From: Allomyces macrogynus ATCC 38327
Taxonomy: Eukaryota; Blastocladiomycota; Blastocladiomycetes; Blastocladiales; Blastocladiaceae
Direction of reading: 5' to 3'
NCBI GenBank assembly: GCA_000151295.1
Contig: GG745384.1
Coordinates: forward strand, 204,725 to 220,745
Length of the DNA stretch: 16,021 nucleotides
In this document: piece by piece, positions 1 to 7,902 of the stretch
How the letters are laid out: each line of letters starts with the position of its first letter
Position numbering within the stretch: the stretch's first letter is position 1
Notes under the pieces: generated by a model
Told to the model about the DNA's origin: nothing
The model's database searches: none
Seen by the model: the letters and a program-made list of their open reading frames with translations, nothing else
Made by a program: the position numbers and the translations under genes

Positions 1-8
1 CTGCAAGC

Positions 9-803
9 ATGCACGCCATGGCCGCCGAATTACAGCAAGGCCCTAGCACCACGTCCACGTCCACGTCCACCCCGGCCACCGCCGGCCTCATCGGGCAACC
101 CCTCTCCGGGTACGAACTACGTCTCGAATCCGAGGGCATGTTCCTACCCTATGCCCCCCTCCCGCGCGTCCCAACCGACCCGACCGCCGCCGCCGCCGCA
201 TACCCCGTCTTCACGGGGTACCCCGTAGCGATGGTCGCGTACGCGTCCAAATTGCACGCGCGCTTACGCGCCGACGAGGCCGCGTACTTGCGCGCGCGCC
301 GTGCCGCGCGAGACCTCGCCGACTTGCGTTCCCAGCTCACCGCCGACGCCAAGTCCTGGACCCGCGCCGAAACGCGTGCGCAGGCGGCGATGGCCGCGTG
401 GTGGGACGACGTGCTTCGACTCGAAGCGCGGCACTTGGAGCGCGCGCGGTCGGCGCGGGCCGCGGTGCGCGCGCAGTATGCGGACGCAATGCGTGCGGTG
501 GTTCAGGCACGGGCGGACGCGGCGGATCAGCATGCGGTGTCGGCGCATGAGAGGGGGGCGACACTGGCGAAGGCGGCGGCGAGGGCGGCGGCGTTGGCGG
601 ATGTGCGGGCCAGGGACGCCCAGGAGGATGTGGAGCTGGATGAATTGAAGCGGCAGTGGGATGAGCGGTGGCGCGATTTGCGCAGGGTCCGGCACGCGAG
701 TGAGCGTGATGACCGGGTTCGGATGGGGAGGTTGGTGGAGAAGTTGAACCGGATGGCTGAGATGGATGGTGGGGATACGGGGGAGGGTGGGGTCGTGGCC
801 TGA
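9..803 (+). CDS. Ala/Arg-rich coiled-coil protein, 5' end possibly outside the window
   Basis: I do not recognise this protein. The frame encodes 264 residues and ends at TGA 801-803. It stays open upstream to the window edge, so the true start may lie outside. If the start is internal, ATG 18 has the better context (GCCATGG). The first 70 residues are Ser/Thr/Pro-rich, with a short hexamer repeat (acgtcc) encoding alternating Ser-Thr, and contain two similar YPVFTGYP/YPVAM stretches. From about residue 80 to 250 the chain is highly charged and helical (Ala, Arg, Glu, Asp, with regular Leu), and looks like a long coiled coil. No membrane segment or enzyme motif is visible. Frame length, composition and a clean stop support a real gene. 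The function is unknown. Confidence 0.6.
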   Translation: MHAMAAELQQGPSTTSTSTSTPATAGLIGQPLSGYELRLESEGMFLPYAPLPRVPTDPTAAAAAYPVFTGYPVAMVAYASKLHARLRADEAAYLRARRAARDLADLRSQLTADAKSWTRAETRAQAAMAAWWDDVLRLEARHLERARSARAAVRAQYADAMRAVVQARADAADQHAVSAHERGATLAKAAARAAALADVRARDAQEDVELDELKRQWDERWRDLRRVRHASERDDRVRMGRLVEKLNRMAEMDGGDTGEGGVVA

Positions 804-1403
804 TCAGGTTGCGTGGACGCCGCCGGCGGCGGCGGGCGGGTAAGTGGGCGAGTGGAGAAAGCAGAACTCTTGGCGCGCGTATGGAAGACTAGGTGAAAGT
901 TGGACCGGCCAGTCACGTTGGTGTCGGATGCTGGTCCATATGGAAGACGATGCATCAATCACATTGCCTTTTTGGTTTGCCCGGCGGGCCGCCATGATTT
1001 ACCTCGATCAACCGCTGGCGCTTGCTCACGGTCGCTCACGCGCTCCTCATTTTCCTCCACGCTACACAGTCCCCTAATCGAGCGCGGAAACGTGCATCAA
1101 ACGCCAGCCGCCAACCGCCGAGCATCGGGGCCCAGGCACGGATCGAATGCATCCGGCTGTTGTTCGGCAGACCGCAACGCTTGGCACCGGCCGCGACTTG
1201 TTCCCGAACAAAGCGCGCTCCATGTGATCGAACCATGGCCGACTGAATCGGCACCTTCGAATATTCTTGGCGTGCTCGCCGAACACCCATTCATTGCCCC
1301 GTCGCGGTCGTATAAAATGGCCCGTCGTCGTCCTTCAACATGAATTCCAACAACCCCAAGAGCCGTCGACAAGCATCTTGATCTCGCAGCGCACCTCTCC
1401 ACC
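804..1403. other. Intergenic region upstream of the first Cys-rich gene
   Basis: This 600-nt stretch has no convincing coding frame. It should hold the 3' end of the coiled-coil gene and the promoter of the following gene. A TATA box is visible at 1311. A 13-codon upstream frame (ATG 1340 to TGA 1381) lies just where transcription would be expected to start, so it may not be part of the mRNA. Confidence 0.6.
1311..1317 (+). promoter_or_regulatory. TATA box of first Cys-rich gene
   Basis: TATAAAA stands in a GC-rich surround 93 nt upstream of ATG 1404. The next paralogue has a matching TATAAA box at 2713, which supports function. Confidence 0.6.
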
Positions 1404-2156
1404 ATGAAGCTTGCCCCGTTTTCGACAACACTATCCAGCACCAGCCGCACGCGCCCGTCCACGACGCGTTTCTGGGCCGTGGCCATCATTGGTGTGCTCA
1501 CAACGTTCGTCTCGCTGCTCGCGCAGGCGCCAGCTCCCGTGAACGCCGCCGTCGCCCAAGCACCGGCATGCACGTCCAACGACATGTGCAATCCGAGCAA
1601 CAACGAATTTTGTGACCTGTCGCGAGGCACCGGCGTGTGCGCGCTCACGATGTGCAGCGTCAAGACAGGCAGCCTCGAGTGCAGCCGATACGTATGTTTC
1701 CAACCACTTTTTCGAACATCACGCACAGGGAGCACCAAAGTAACGCTTCACCGAACATAGAACGAGACCACCTACTGCGACGCGTCCTCCAAATGCGTTC
1801 CTCGCCTGCCCGAAGGCGCCATTTGCCCGGCCAACCTGCAAACCGGCCAGTTGCGCATTGACCGCAACTACAACCAACCGTGCCAGGACGGATTCATGTG
1901 CGACCCCTTCAAGAACAAGTGTGTCTCGGCGCTCAGTTTCATCGACTCGCACAAGGGGCTCGTGATTGGGCTCGGAATCGGCGGTGGTCTGCTGCTCGTG
2001 GCCATTTTCTGGGGGTGCTGCTGCTGCCGAAAGAACAAGAACCGGTACTCGCGCAGCGGCGTCTTTGGTATAGGCGCACGCGGCGGCGACGCGAACGTGG
2101 CCAAGCCGGCGAATGGTGGGGCGTACCCGCCCGCATACCCTCAACCTGCGCCCTAG
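1404..2156 (+). CDS. Cys-rich single-pass membrane protein, paralogue 1
   Basis: Two exons (1404-1691 and 1761-2156) join in phase 0 to give 227 residues. A basic N-region is followed by a hydrophobic signal segment (about 23-40), with likely cleavage near VNA 46-48. The ectodomain (about 49-160) has 12 cysteines spaced 5-7-8-4-8-8-5-9-18-5-6. One membrane helix follows (about 162-182, GLVIGLGIGGGLLLVAIF). Four Cys (182-185) and a basic stop-transfer segment come next, then a short tail ending AYPPAYPQPAP. This is a type I layout with the tail in the cytoplasm. The Cys cluster is a likely palmitoylation site (inference). The overall plan recalls Shisa-like membrane adaptors, but I claim no homology. 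Compared with paralogue 2 it has a 7-residue insertion before the tenth Cys and a much shorter tail. Splice sites were set by matching the three paralogues. Confidence 0.85.
1692..1760 (+). other. Intron of Cys-rich paralogue 1 (69 nt)
   Basis: Donor GTATGT and acceptor CATAG. It is phase 0, between the codons for SRY and NETTYC. The same boundary is used in the other two copies. Confidence 0.85.
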
Positions 2157-2712
2157 ATGCGGTCGAACGAGTTCGTAGACAAAAGGAGGGGGGGGGTGTG
2201 TATGGCCGCAGGCGGCCCGGTTTTTGGTCGAAAGATATATTCCACACGTGATTTGTACCCACCCGGATTTGATTCGGAGGCTGATCACGGCGCCAGGGCC
2301 AGACGAAGCTGCTGCTGCCATACTGCCGTCAGCCACAAATTTAGTTCCGCGGACAACCCACATGGTCACAGCCTTCGCACGCCAAGGCCTCTGCGAGAGG
2401 AAGAGGAGGAAGAGAAGGAGCATGGTCTCGCGTCCAAACGCGTGCAAGGGCTTCGCGAAAGTGAGAGTGCCAGGGGAGCCAGGCAGAACGGATCGACTTT
2501 GCAACAGACTTGGAGAGGCGCGCAGAGGCGCTCAAAGCTCAACGCTGACCACACGCGGCTCCGCCAACGATCTGGAACGCTGCACACCGCCTCCGTGCTG
2601 CCAACCACCGACAGAATCCTCGGCACGAAAGGCGCTTGGCAACTGCCGGCATTTCGCTGCAGCTGCCCACGTCAAGAGAAAGCACGACGCGCCTCGCACC
2701 CATCCGCCGCGC

Positions 2713-2718
2713 TATAAA
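2713..2718 (+). promoter_or_regulatory. TATA box of second Cys-rich gene
   Basis: TATAAA lies 133 nt upstream of the chosen ATG (2846) and 71 nt upstream of an out-of-frame ATG (2784). It parallels the TATA box of paralogue 1. Confidence 0.6.
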
Positions 2719-2783
2719 GACGACCAGCGACCGGCAAGCCGGCCCACCATCATCATTCCAACCGTCATTCAGTCAGTCTACCC

Positions 2784-2786
2784 ATG
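2784..2786 (+). promoter_or_regulatory. Upstream out-of-frame ATG in leader of paralogue 2
   Basis: This ATG lies downstream of the TATA box, so it should be in the mRNA. Its position relative to the signal segment nearly matches the start codon of paralogue 1 (71 versus 66 nt before the Phe-Trp codons). It opens a frame that runs out of frame over the real start. It could be a regulatory upstream frame or an ancestral start lost to an indel. Confidence 0.45.
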
Positions 2787-2845
2787 AACGTCGTCTCCTC
2801 GTCATCACGAACACGACTCGCACTTCGCGCTCGACGCGACGATCC

Positions 2846-3762
2846 ATGGCCGATTTTTGGGCCATGCTCGCGGTCGGGGTGCTCGCGACCGTCGTCGCGC
2901 TGCTCGCTCAAGCGCCGGCGCCCGTCGATGCCGGCTCGTTCAAGTTGCAAGCGTTGCCGTGCACGTCGAGCTCGACCTGCAATCCCAGTTACGGCGAATT
3001 TTGCGACAAGTCGCGCGGCGCCGGCGTGTGCGCGCTGTCGACGTGCAGCATCCAGTCGTCGAAATACGCGTGCTCCCGCTACGTACGTCGTTGCCGGCCG
3101 TCCTCGACCGTGTCGCCGGCCATTGCGACCAACGAGCTGACGCGACCGCGACTCTCTTGCTCCAGAATGAAACCACCTACTGCGACGGGTCCGGCATGTG
3201 CGTCGCGCAACTCGCCGAGGGCGCCACTTGCCCGTCAAACCTGCAAATGAACGACAACCAGCCGTGCCAAGTCGGGCTCATTTGCGACCCCTACACAAAC
3301 AAGTGCATGTCCGGTCTCTCCTTCTTCGAGGCGCACAAGGGGCTCGTAATCGGTCTCGGTATCGGCGGCATCCTGCTCGTCCTCGCCATCACCTGGTGCC
3401 TGTGCTGCTGCTGCGGCTGCTGCGGTGGGTGCTGCGGTGGGTGCTGTCGCAACGCCCGGTACCGCCGCGGCAAGTGCAACGAGTGTGACTCGGTCCCGCC
3501 CGCTGCGCCGGCCGTGCCGGCACCGATGGCTCCGTCCGCGTCGTCGGTCGCGTACCCGCAGCCGCCGCCTCCGCCGTACCCGCAGCCCGCGCAGAACGCG
3601 TACCCACAGCCGGCACCGATGCAAAGTGGGCCGGCGTACCCGCCAGTGTCGAACGGGCCGGTGTACCCGCCGATGCAGGATGTGGCCGGGTCGTCGTCGA
3701 ACCCCTACGCGGGGGCGGCGTCGGCGTCGTTGTACCCGCCGGTTGACGGGAAGAAGAATTAG
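2846..3762 (+). CDS. Cys-rich single-pass membrane protein, paralogue 2
   Basis: Exons 2846-3082 and 3166-3762 join in phase 0 to give 277 residues. The start is the first ATG in the frame of the conserved domain (MADFWAM); it gives a clean signal peptide with likely cleavage near VDA 27-29. The ectodomain (30-136) has 12 Cys spaced 5-7-8-4-8-8-5-9-11-5-6, the same as paralogue 1 except one gap. The membrane helix is about 138-158. It runs into a striking juxtamembrane Cys/Gly block (157-173, with CLCCCCGCCGGCCGGCC). The cytoplasmic tail (about 190-277) is rich in Pro and Tyr, with repeated YPQP/YPPV units and a PPPY motif at 214-217 that could bind WW domains. A signalling or trafficking adaptor is plausible by analogy, but no function is proven. 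This is the best preserved copy of the three. Confidence 0.88.
3083..3165 (+). other. Intron of Cys-rich paralogue 2 (83 nt)
   Basis: Donor GTACGT and acceptor CTCCAG, with a CTGAC branch-like site about 28 nt before the acceptor. It is phase 0 at the same SRY/NETTY boundary as in paralogue 1. Confidence 0.88.
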
Positions 3763-4189
3763 GTGGAGGGGTGAGTGTCGCTGTTGTGTTTACGCCGCAG
3801 CATTTGTAAATATACCGAAGCTCAGCTTTGCTTGTTGGATCAATGTTACGTGTCACACTCCCCTGGTGTGTCAGCCTTGCATTCATGTGGTGGAGAAGCA
3901 TGCCATCCAACACTCCTTCATAGTTTGTAAATCTGAAGGGCGGTCATGTTACTTTCAGCGTCGGCTCGGCCGTCGGCAGTGGTCAAACGACACTTGATGC
4001 CCGTCAGTAGTTCGGCAGACCTGTAACCTTTGAAACGTCGCAGTTCACGGCACTCCGTCCATCGTGAACCACGTCCATCGTGAACCACGTCCATCGTAGG
4101 CCACGTCCATCAGCTTGCCACTGCAGCCCTTTCTTTCCGGCACACGCTCCTCAATACGACGCTCCAGGAAGCGCTCGTGGGCCGCTGGG
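3763..4189. other. Intergenic region between Cys-rich paralogues 2 and 3
   Basis: About 430 nt without a gene. It contains TTTGTAAAT twice (near 3804 and 3924). UGUAA-type elements act in 3'-end formation in some eukaryotes, so these could mark the end of the paralogue 2 transcript (inference). A 16-bp tandem repeat lies at 4056. No TATA box is visible upstream of copy 3, unlike copies 1 and 2. Confidence 0.5.
4056..4111 (+). repeat. 16-bp tandem repeat, 3.5 copies
   Basis: Units at 4056-4071, 4072-4087 and 4088-4103 plus a partial at 4104-4111. The unit is cgtccatcgtgaacca; the third copy differs at two bases (tagg for tgaa). It lies directly upstream of the broken third paralogue, where its promoter would be expected. 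Confidence 0.9.
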
Positions 4190-4945
4190 ATGATCTGGCT
4201 CGTCCTCGTCGCGCTTCTTGCGTCGACCATGGCGCGCGCCGCATCCGTGCAGCTCCAGTTGCTGCCGTGCACGTTGTCGGCCAACTGCAACTCCAAGTTG
4301 AACGAGTTTTGCGACCTATCGCACAGAGCTGGCATATGCGCGCTCGCCGTGTGCAGCATCGCGTCACCTTCCTTTTCTTGCGCCCGCTACGTACGGCCGA
4401 CGCGTTTGATCAGATGCTGGACATGATTGCGACGCGGACGCTGAACCATCCTCGTATCCACCCCAGAGCGAAACCACCTACTGCACCGCCAACGCGACTT
4501 GCGCCCCGCAATTGCCGGAACGCGTTGCGTGCGCTCATGACTGTGCTGGTTATCGTGGTGCTCGCGATTGCCGTGTTTTGGTGGATGTGTTGCTGTTGCG
4601 AGTGTGGGGAGCGGGGCGGCCCAGCGTGCTGCGCGCCATGCTGTCGGACCAGGGGACGGTGTTGTCGCCGCAAGGAGCGGTACCGTCGCAGCGAGCGCGG
4701 CGATCGTGGCGATCGTGACGAGGGGGGGAGCGGTGTCGTGGCGGCAGTTACTTTGGCGCCCACCAACTCTGGCATGCTCTGAGCCGGAGCCCGTCGACGC
4801 CGTGCCCACTGATGGAGCCGGGTCTTCGTTGAACACGTATGCAATCGCGTCGGCGCCAAGTGCAGCGGCTGCAGAGCCGTTGTACTTGCCAACAACTCCA
4901 TCGGCGGCAAGGCGCATGCAATCAGCCGTTTTGTTGATTTGTTGA
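4190..4945 (+). pseudogene. Cys-rich membrane protein paralogue 3, frameshifted and internally deleted
   Basis: Exon 1 (4190-4390, 67 residues) is intact. It has a short signal peptide (MIWLVLVALLASTMARA) and the first six Cys with family spacing. Exon 2 starts at 4467 with SETTYC and keeps the family spacing through the ninth Cys. The segment that should hold the last three Cys and the SFFEAHKG-like stretch is then missing. The membrane helix and Cys cluster (MTVLVIVVLAIAVFWWMCCC, about 4535-4594) appear one frame over. A tail resembling the end of paralogue 2 (SSLNTYAIASA, SLYP-like PLYLP) appears in the third frame, ending at 4945. If transcribed, the spliced frame would stop at 4716-4718 and give a secreted product of about 150 residues. 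The lack of a TATA box fits decay. A gene with a new secreted product is a less likely reading. Confidence 0.8.
4391..4466 (+). other. Intron of the third Cys-rich copy (76 nt)
   Basis: Donor GTACGG and acceptor CCCCAG at the same phase 0 boundary (ARY/SETTY). This conserved position shows that the triplication came after the intron was gained. Confidence 0.75.
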
Positions 4946-5019
4946 TGTGCTCGCGCACGTTCTCTGACAGTAAATACGTTCCGAAACGAACCAGACTCGC
5001 TGAACATCAAGATTCTGTG

Positions 5020-5025
5020 AATAAA
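5020..5025 (+). terminator. Possible polyadenylation signal
   Basis: AATAAA on the plus strand, 75 nt past the last remnant of paralogue 3. It is the only canonical hexamer I noticed between this gene and the convergent synthetase gene. Confidence 0.35.
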
Positions 5026-5180
5026 GCTCCATTGAAACAGACTACGAATGAACCGCGAATGAATTAAAACATGTGCAAAAGCGCCGCCCCGTCGGTTCAA
5101 ACCAACACAAAACCACCTCCCAAACGACATGTCAAACGCGCGCGAGCATAAGCGCGCACGGCCACGGCAGCCGTCGCACC

Positions 5181-7168
5181 TTAGTACGAGCGGCCAAACA
5201 GACCGTAGGCGACGGCCTTGCGGCCGCACCCTTGGAAGCACATCTTGCCCTCCTTGATCTCGCGCGGCTGGTTGAACGGGATGCACAGCGACTTGGCGCC
5301 CATCGACGGGGCCTTGTCGTCGGCGGGCTCACCCGTCTCCTCGACCTTGGCGCGCGCCGACCGGTCCTTGACCTGATCCTCGCAAGCCGGCTCCGTGCAC
5401 CACGGGGCCATGACCAAGTTCTTGGCATCAAGCAAAGCCGTAAAACCGGCGCCCTCGTTCCAGTCCTCGATCACCTTGAGGTGCTCGTCGCGCTCCTTGG
5501 TCGCCTTGGCGAGCATATCGGCTTGGATCGTCTCGAGCAGCTCGTTGAACAGCGGCACCGAGGTTCTCCATGGGCAGCGGGGTCTTGGCGCCCGAGTCGC
5601 GGCGCACGGTCAGGACCTTGGTTCTTGGCCATATCCTTGGGCCCAACCTCGATACGCACGGGCACGCCGCGCATTTCCCAGTGGTTGAACTTGTACCCCG
5701 GCGAGTAGTTATCGCGCGCGTCGGCCTTGGCGCGAATCCCGGCCTTCTTGAGCGTGGCCACCACCTGGTTCGTGTACTCAGCAATCGCAGCGCGCTGCTC
5801 CTGCGTCGTCTTGACCGTGATCCCGCAGGGCACAACGACCACCTGCTGCGCGGCGACGCGCGGCGGCAGGACCAGACCCTTATTATCGCCATGGACCATG
5901 ACCATGACCCCGATCGTGCGCGTCGTCAAACCCCACGAGTTTTGCCAGACGTGCTGCTGTTCCTTGTTCGCGCCCTCGACAACAATGTTGAACATCTTCG
6001 CGAAATTCTGGCCGAGGCAGTGCGACGTGGCCCCCTGGATCCCACGGCCCGTCACGGGTACAAACGCCTCGACCGTCGTCGTGTACAACCCGCCGGCAAA
6101 CTTTTCCTTTTCCGACTTGCGGCCCGGGATCACGGGCACGGCGAGCAAGTCCTCGTAGACGCGGCGGTAGTACCCCAAAATCTCAAGCACTTCGGCATCG
6201 GCCTCGGGCTGGGTCAGGAACGCCGTATGGCCCTCCTGCCAGAGGAACTCGCGCGTGCGCAGGAACGGCTGCGGGTGCTTGAATTCCCACCGCACGACAT
6301 TGCACCACTGGTTGAGACGCAGCGGCAAGTCACGGTGACTCTGAATCCACTTGGCGTAGGCCGGGTACATGACCGTCTCGGACGTTGGGCGGATCGCAAT
6401 CGGTTCGGCCAAGTCGGACGACCCAGCTTTCGTCACCCAGGCCACCTCCGGCGCAAACCCTTCGACATGGTCCTTTTCGCGCTCGAGCGCCTTGCCCGAG
6501 ACGAACATCGGGAAGTAGCAGTTCTCGACACCCGATTCGCGGATCAGACCGTCAAAGAACCCTTGGATCTCTTGCCAGATGCCGTAGGCCCACGGGCGCA
6601 GAATGTAGCAGCCGGAAACGTCGTAGTAGTCGAGCATCTCGGAACGCGTCAGGACTTGCTGGTACCACCGCGGCGTGTCGTCCTCCTTCTTGGCCTCGAT
6701 GCCGATCTGCACGGCCTTGTCGCCGTCAGCGGCAGCCGCGGCGGCGGGAGCGGCCTTCTTGGCCGCGGGAGCGGCGGCACCGGCATCCTTGTTAGCCTTC
6801 TTGTCCTTCTTGGCGTCCTTGGCCGCCTTCTTGGCCGCCTTCTTGGCCTCCTTTTCAGCGTCCTTGGCCGCGTCGGTCGCGGCGGCGGGGGCCGGAGCGG
6901 CAGCAGCGGTAGTGGCGGGCGCGGGAGCAGCGGCAGCGGCGGGCTTGACGTCCTTGGCCGGGGCAACGGCAGCCTTCGGGGTGGCAGCCGGGGCGGCAGC
7001 GGCGGGCACGGCCTTGGCCGGCGAGGCCGCTAGGAGAGCGGGAAAACAGGAATCGGGGGTGAGGTCCAAATCCGGTTCGAACTGAACAAAGCGACCGCAG
7101 GGCGCGTTACGCCGCACGGCCCGAAACGTGAGCGCGTGCATACTCTTGTTCTTGGCGGCGTTGGTCAT
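5181..7168 (-). CDS. Prolyl-tRNA synthetase, eukaryotic/archaeal type
   Basis: Charges tRNA-Pro with proline using ATP, in the cytosol. Starting at ATG 7168 (CACCATGA context) and removing a likely intron (7143-7030), the product would be about 623 residues. Residues 1-110 are an Ala/Lys/Pro-rich extension. The class II core starts near WYQQVL (130) and [13 protein letters not shown] (143-155). It has the RPTSE loop (222-226), motif 2 ([14 protein letters not shown], 266-279), [12 protein letters not shown] (344-355) and the motif 3 region [14 protein letters not shown] (388-401). The anticodon domain and a Cys-containing C-terminal domain follow, ending GRSY as in eukaryotic enzymes. The frame shifts by one base after DMAKN (5617-5623) and again after PMEN (5558-5565). 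Both segments beyond the shifts are clearly conserved. Read literally, the gene would lack its C-terminal domain. The gene is divergent from VPS8. Confidence 0.95.
5558..5565 (-). other. Second single-base frame shift in prolyl-tRNA synthetase
   Basis: The minus strand reads AACCTCGG. Dropping one base joins PMEN to the conserved [12 protein letters not shown] segment. The frame in use before this point ends in unrelated sequence. Confidence 0.85.
5617..5623 (-). other. First single-base frame shift in prolyl-tRNA synthetase
   Basis: The minus strand reads AACCAAG. Dropping one base joins GPKDMAKN to the family segment [17 protein letters not shown]. An intron cannot explain it because no residues are missing. 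Confidence 0.88.
7030..7143 (-). other. Likely in-frame intron of prolyl-tRNA synthetase (114 nt)
   Basis: The minus strand has donor GTATGC, a pyrimidine-rich stretch with CTCAC, and acceptor CTCCTAG. Removal keeps the frame (AAGA joined to CGGCC, giving KNKTASPAK). It deletes a 38-residue block ([11 protein letters not shown] and following) whose composition is unlike the Ala/Lys-rich flanks. The length is a multiple of three with no stop, so retention would also be translated. Confidence 0.6.
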
Positions 7169-7233
7169 GGTGCTGGCGTCCAGGTCGGCGTCGGCGAGGT
7201 GGTCGGCGGCGTCGGCGTCGGGGGAGAACGCGC

Positions 7234-7240
7234 TTGTATA
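7234..7240 (-). promoter_or_regulatory. TATA-like element upstream of short synthetase start
   Basis: The minus strand reads TATACAA, 66 nt before ATG 7168. If used, transcripts would start inside the extension and encode only the short form. Confidence 0.3.
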
Positions 7241-7325
7241 GCGTCGAGTCGAGCGGTCGGCGGCAACGACGTGGAAGTGATGCGTGGTGACGGGCAGCGT
7301 GACCCAACGTGCCCGCGTACTCACG

Positions 7326-7348
7326 GCTGCTGCTGCTGCTGCTGCTGC
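7326..7348. repeat. GCT/AGC trinucleotide repeat, about 7 units
   Basis: Plus strand (GCT)n; on the minus strand it would encode an Ala run in the long synthetase form. Confidence 0.85.
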
Positions 7349-7507
7349 CGTCGAGAAGAGTCGACCGGTGAAGTGCGTCGATCCGCGACTTGATTGACGC
7401 ACCGCGACTGCCTGCACTGCCGCGAGCGGGGCCAGGAGCGCGCGCGGCCGCGGCAGGCGCGGCGCGGGGGTGGCAGGCAGGCGCGCCAGCCAGGCGGACG
7501 AGGGCAT

Positions 7508-7902
7508 CGTGGAGCGGATCTGCGGAGTGCTGGTGGTCAAGTTCGGCAAGGCACAACAAACACCCACTGGAACAGGCGTGCGAGTGCTACGAGATAGGCG
7601 TGTGACGCTTGAGCAAAGACGCGTTAGTCCCTGCCGCCACCTCAGCGTCCGGCTGGCCTCCCACGTTCTTCGCCAATCCTCATGCAAACGACCACCACGA
7701 ATATTATCACGACGACGGCGCTCGAGTCCGATTATCGACGCGCGATCCAACTTGCTGCACCCGACGCGCAGCGCGCGCGCGCCGGCTCCTGCGCACTACC
7801 CAAGCGGCACGACCTTCACACGTCGGCCATCACGCCCAACTAGACCCCAGCAAATGGCACGCCACACCAGCCCGCACACGCCGTCCATCCGCACCAAGCA
7901 CG
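7508..7902. other. Shared divergent promoter region of prolyl-tRNA synthetase and VPS8
   Basis: About 400 nt between the outermost plausible starts of the two divergent genes (735 nt if the short synthetase start is used). Frames are open on both strands, but no further gene is supported. I see no canonical TATA box for VPS8. Confidence 0.5.

Larger units (their letters stand above)
2157..2845. other. Intergenic region between Cys-rich paralogues 1 and 2
   Basis: About 690 nt with no supported gene. Long open frames here look like by-products of base composition. It carries the TATA box at 2713 and an upstream ATG at 2784 that belongs to the leader of paralogue 2. Confidence 0.6.
7169..7507 (-). 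other. Open 5' extension of the synthetase frame, mitochondrial presequence-like
   Basis: The synthetase frame stays open upstream to ATG 7507, adding 113 residues. The first 70 or so have no Asp or Glu, many Arg, Ala and Ser, and contain GRLFSTAAA, which resembles a mitochondrial targeting signal and processing site. A long form from ATG 7507 could serve mitochondria while ATG 7168 serves the cytosol. Against this, GC-rich DNA readily gives chance open frames, and a TATA-like element (7234-7240) and a GTGAGT donor-like site near 7320 lie inside the extension. It is equally possible that this is leader sequence. Confidence 0.35.

Noticed and set aside
1340..1381. 13-codon upstream open frame before Cys-rich paralogue 1
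   Set aside because: It starts at about the expected transcription start, so it may not be in the mRNA. No further support.
1719..2504. 261-residue open frame on the minus strand
   Set aside because: It overlaps the conserved second exon of Cys-rich paralogue 1 and shows no family-like features.
5089..5104. tRNA B-box-like GGTTCAAACC
   Set aside because: No A box, acceptor stem or anticodon arm could be built upstream, and the T-stem has a mismatch.
5570..7033. 487-residue open frame on the plus strand
   Set aside because: It is antisense to the clearly conserved prolyl-tRNA synthetase. Its length reflects GC-rich codon bias and no domain is visible.
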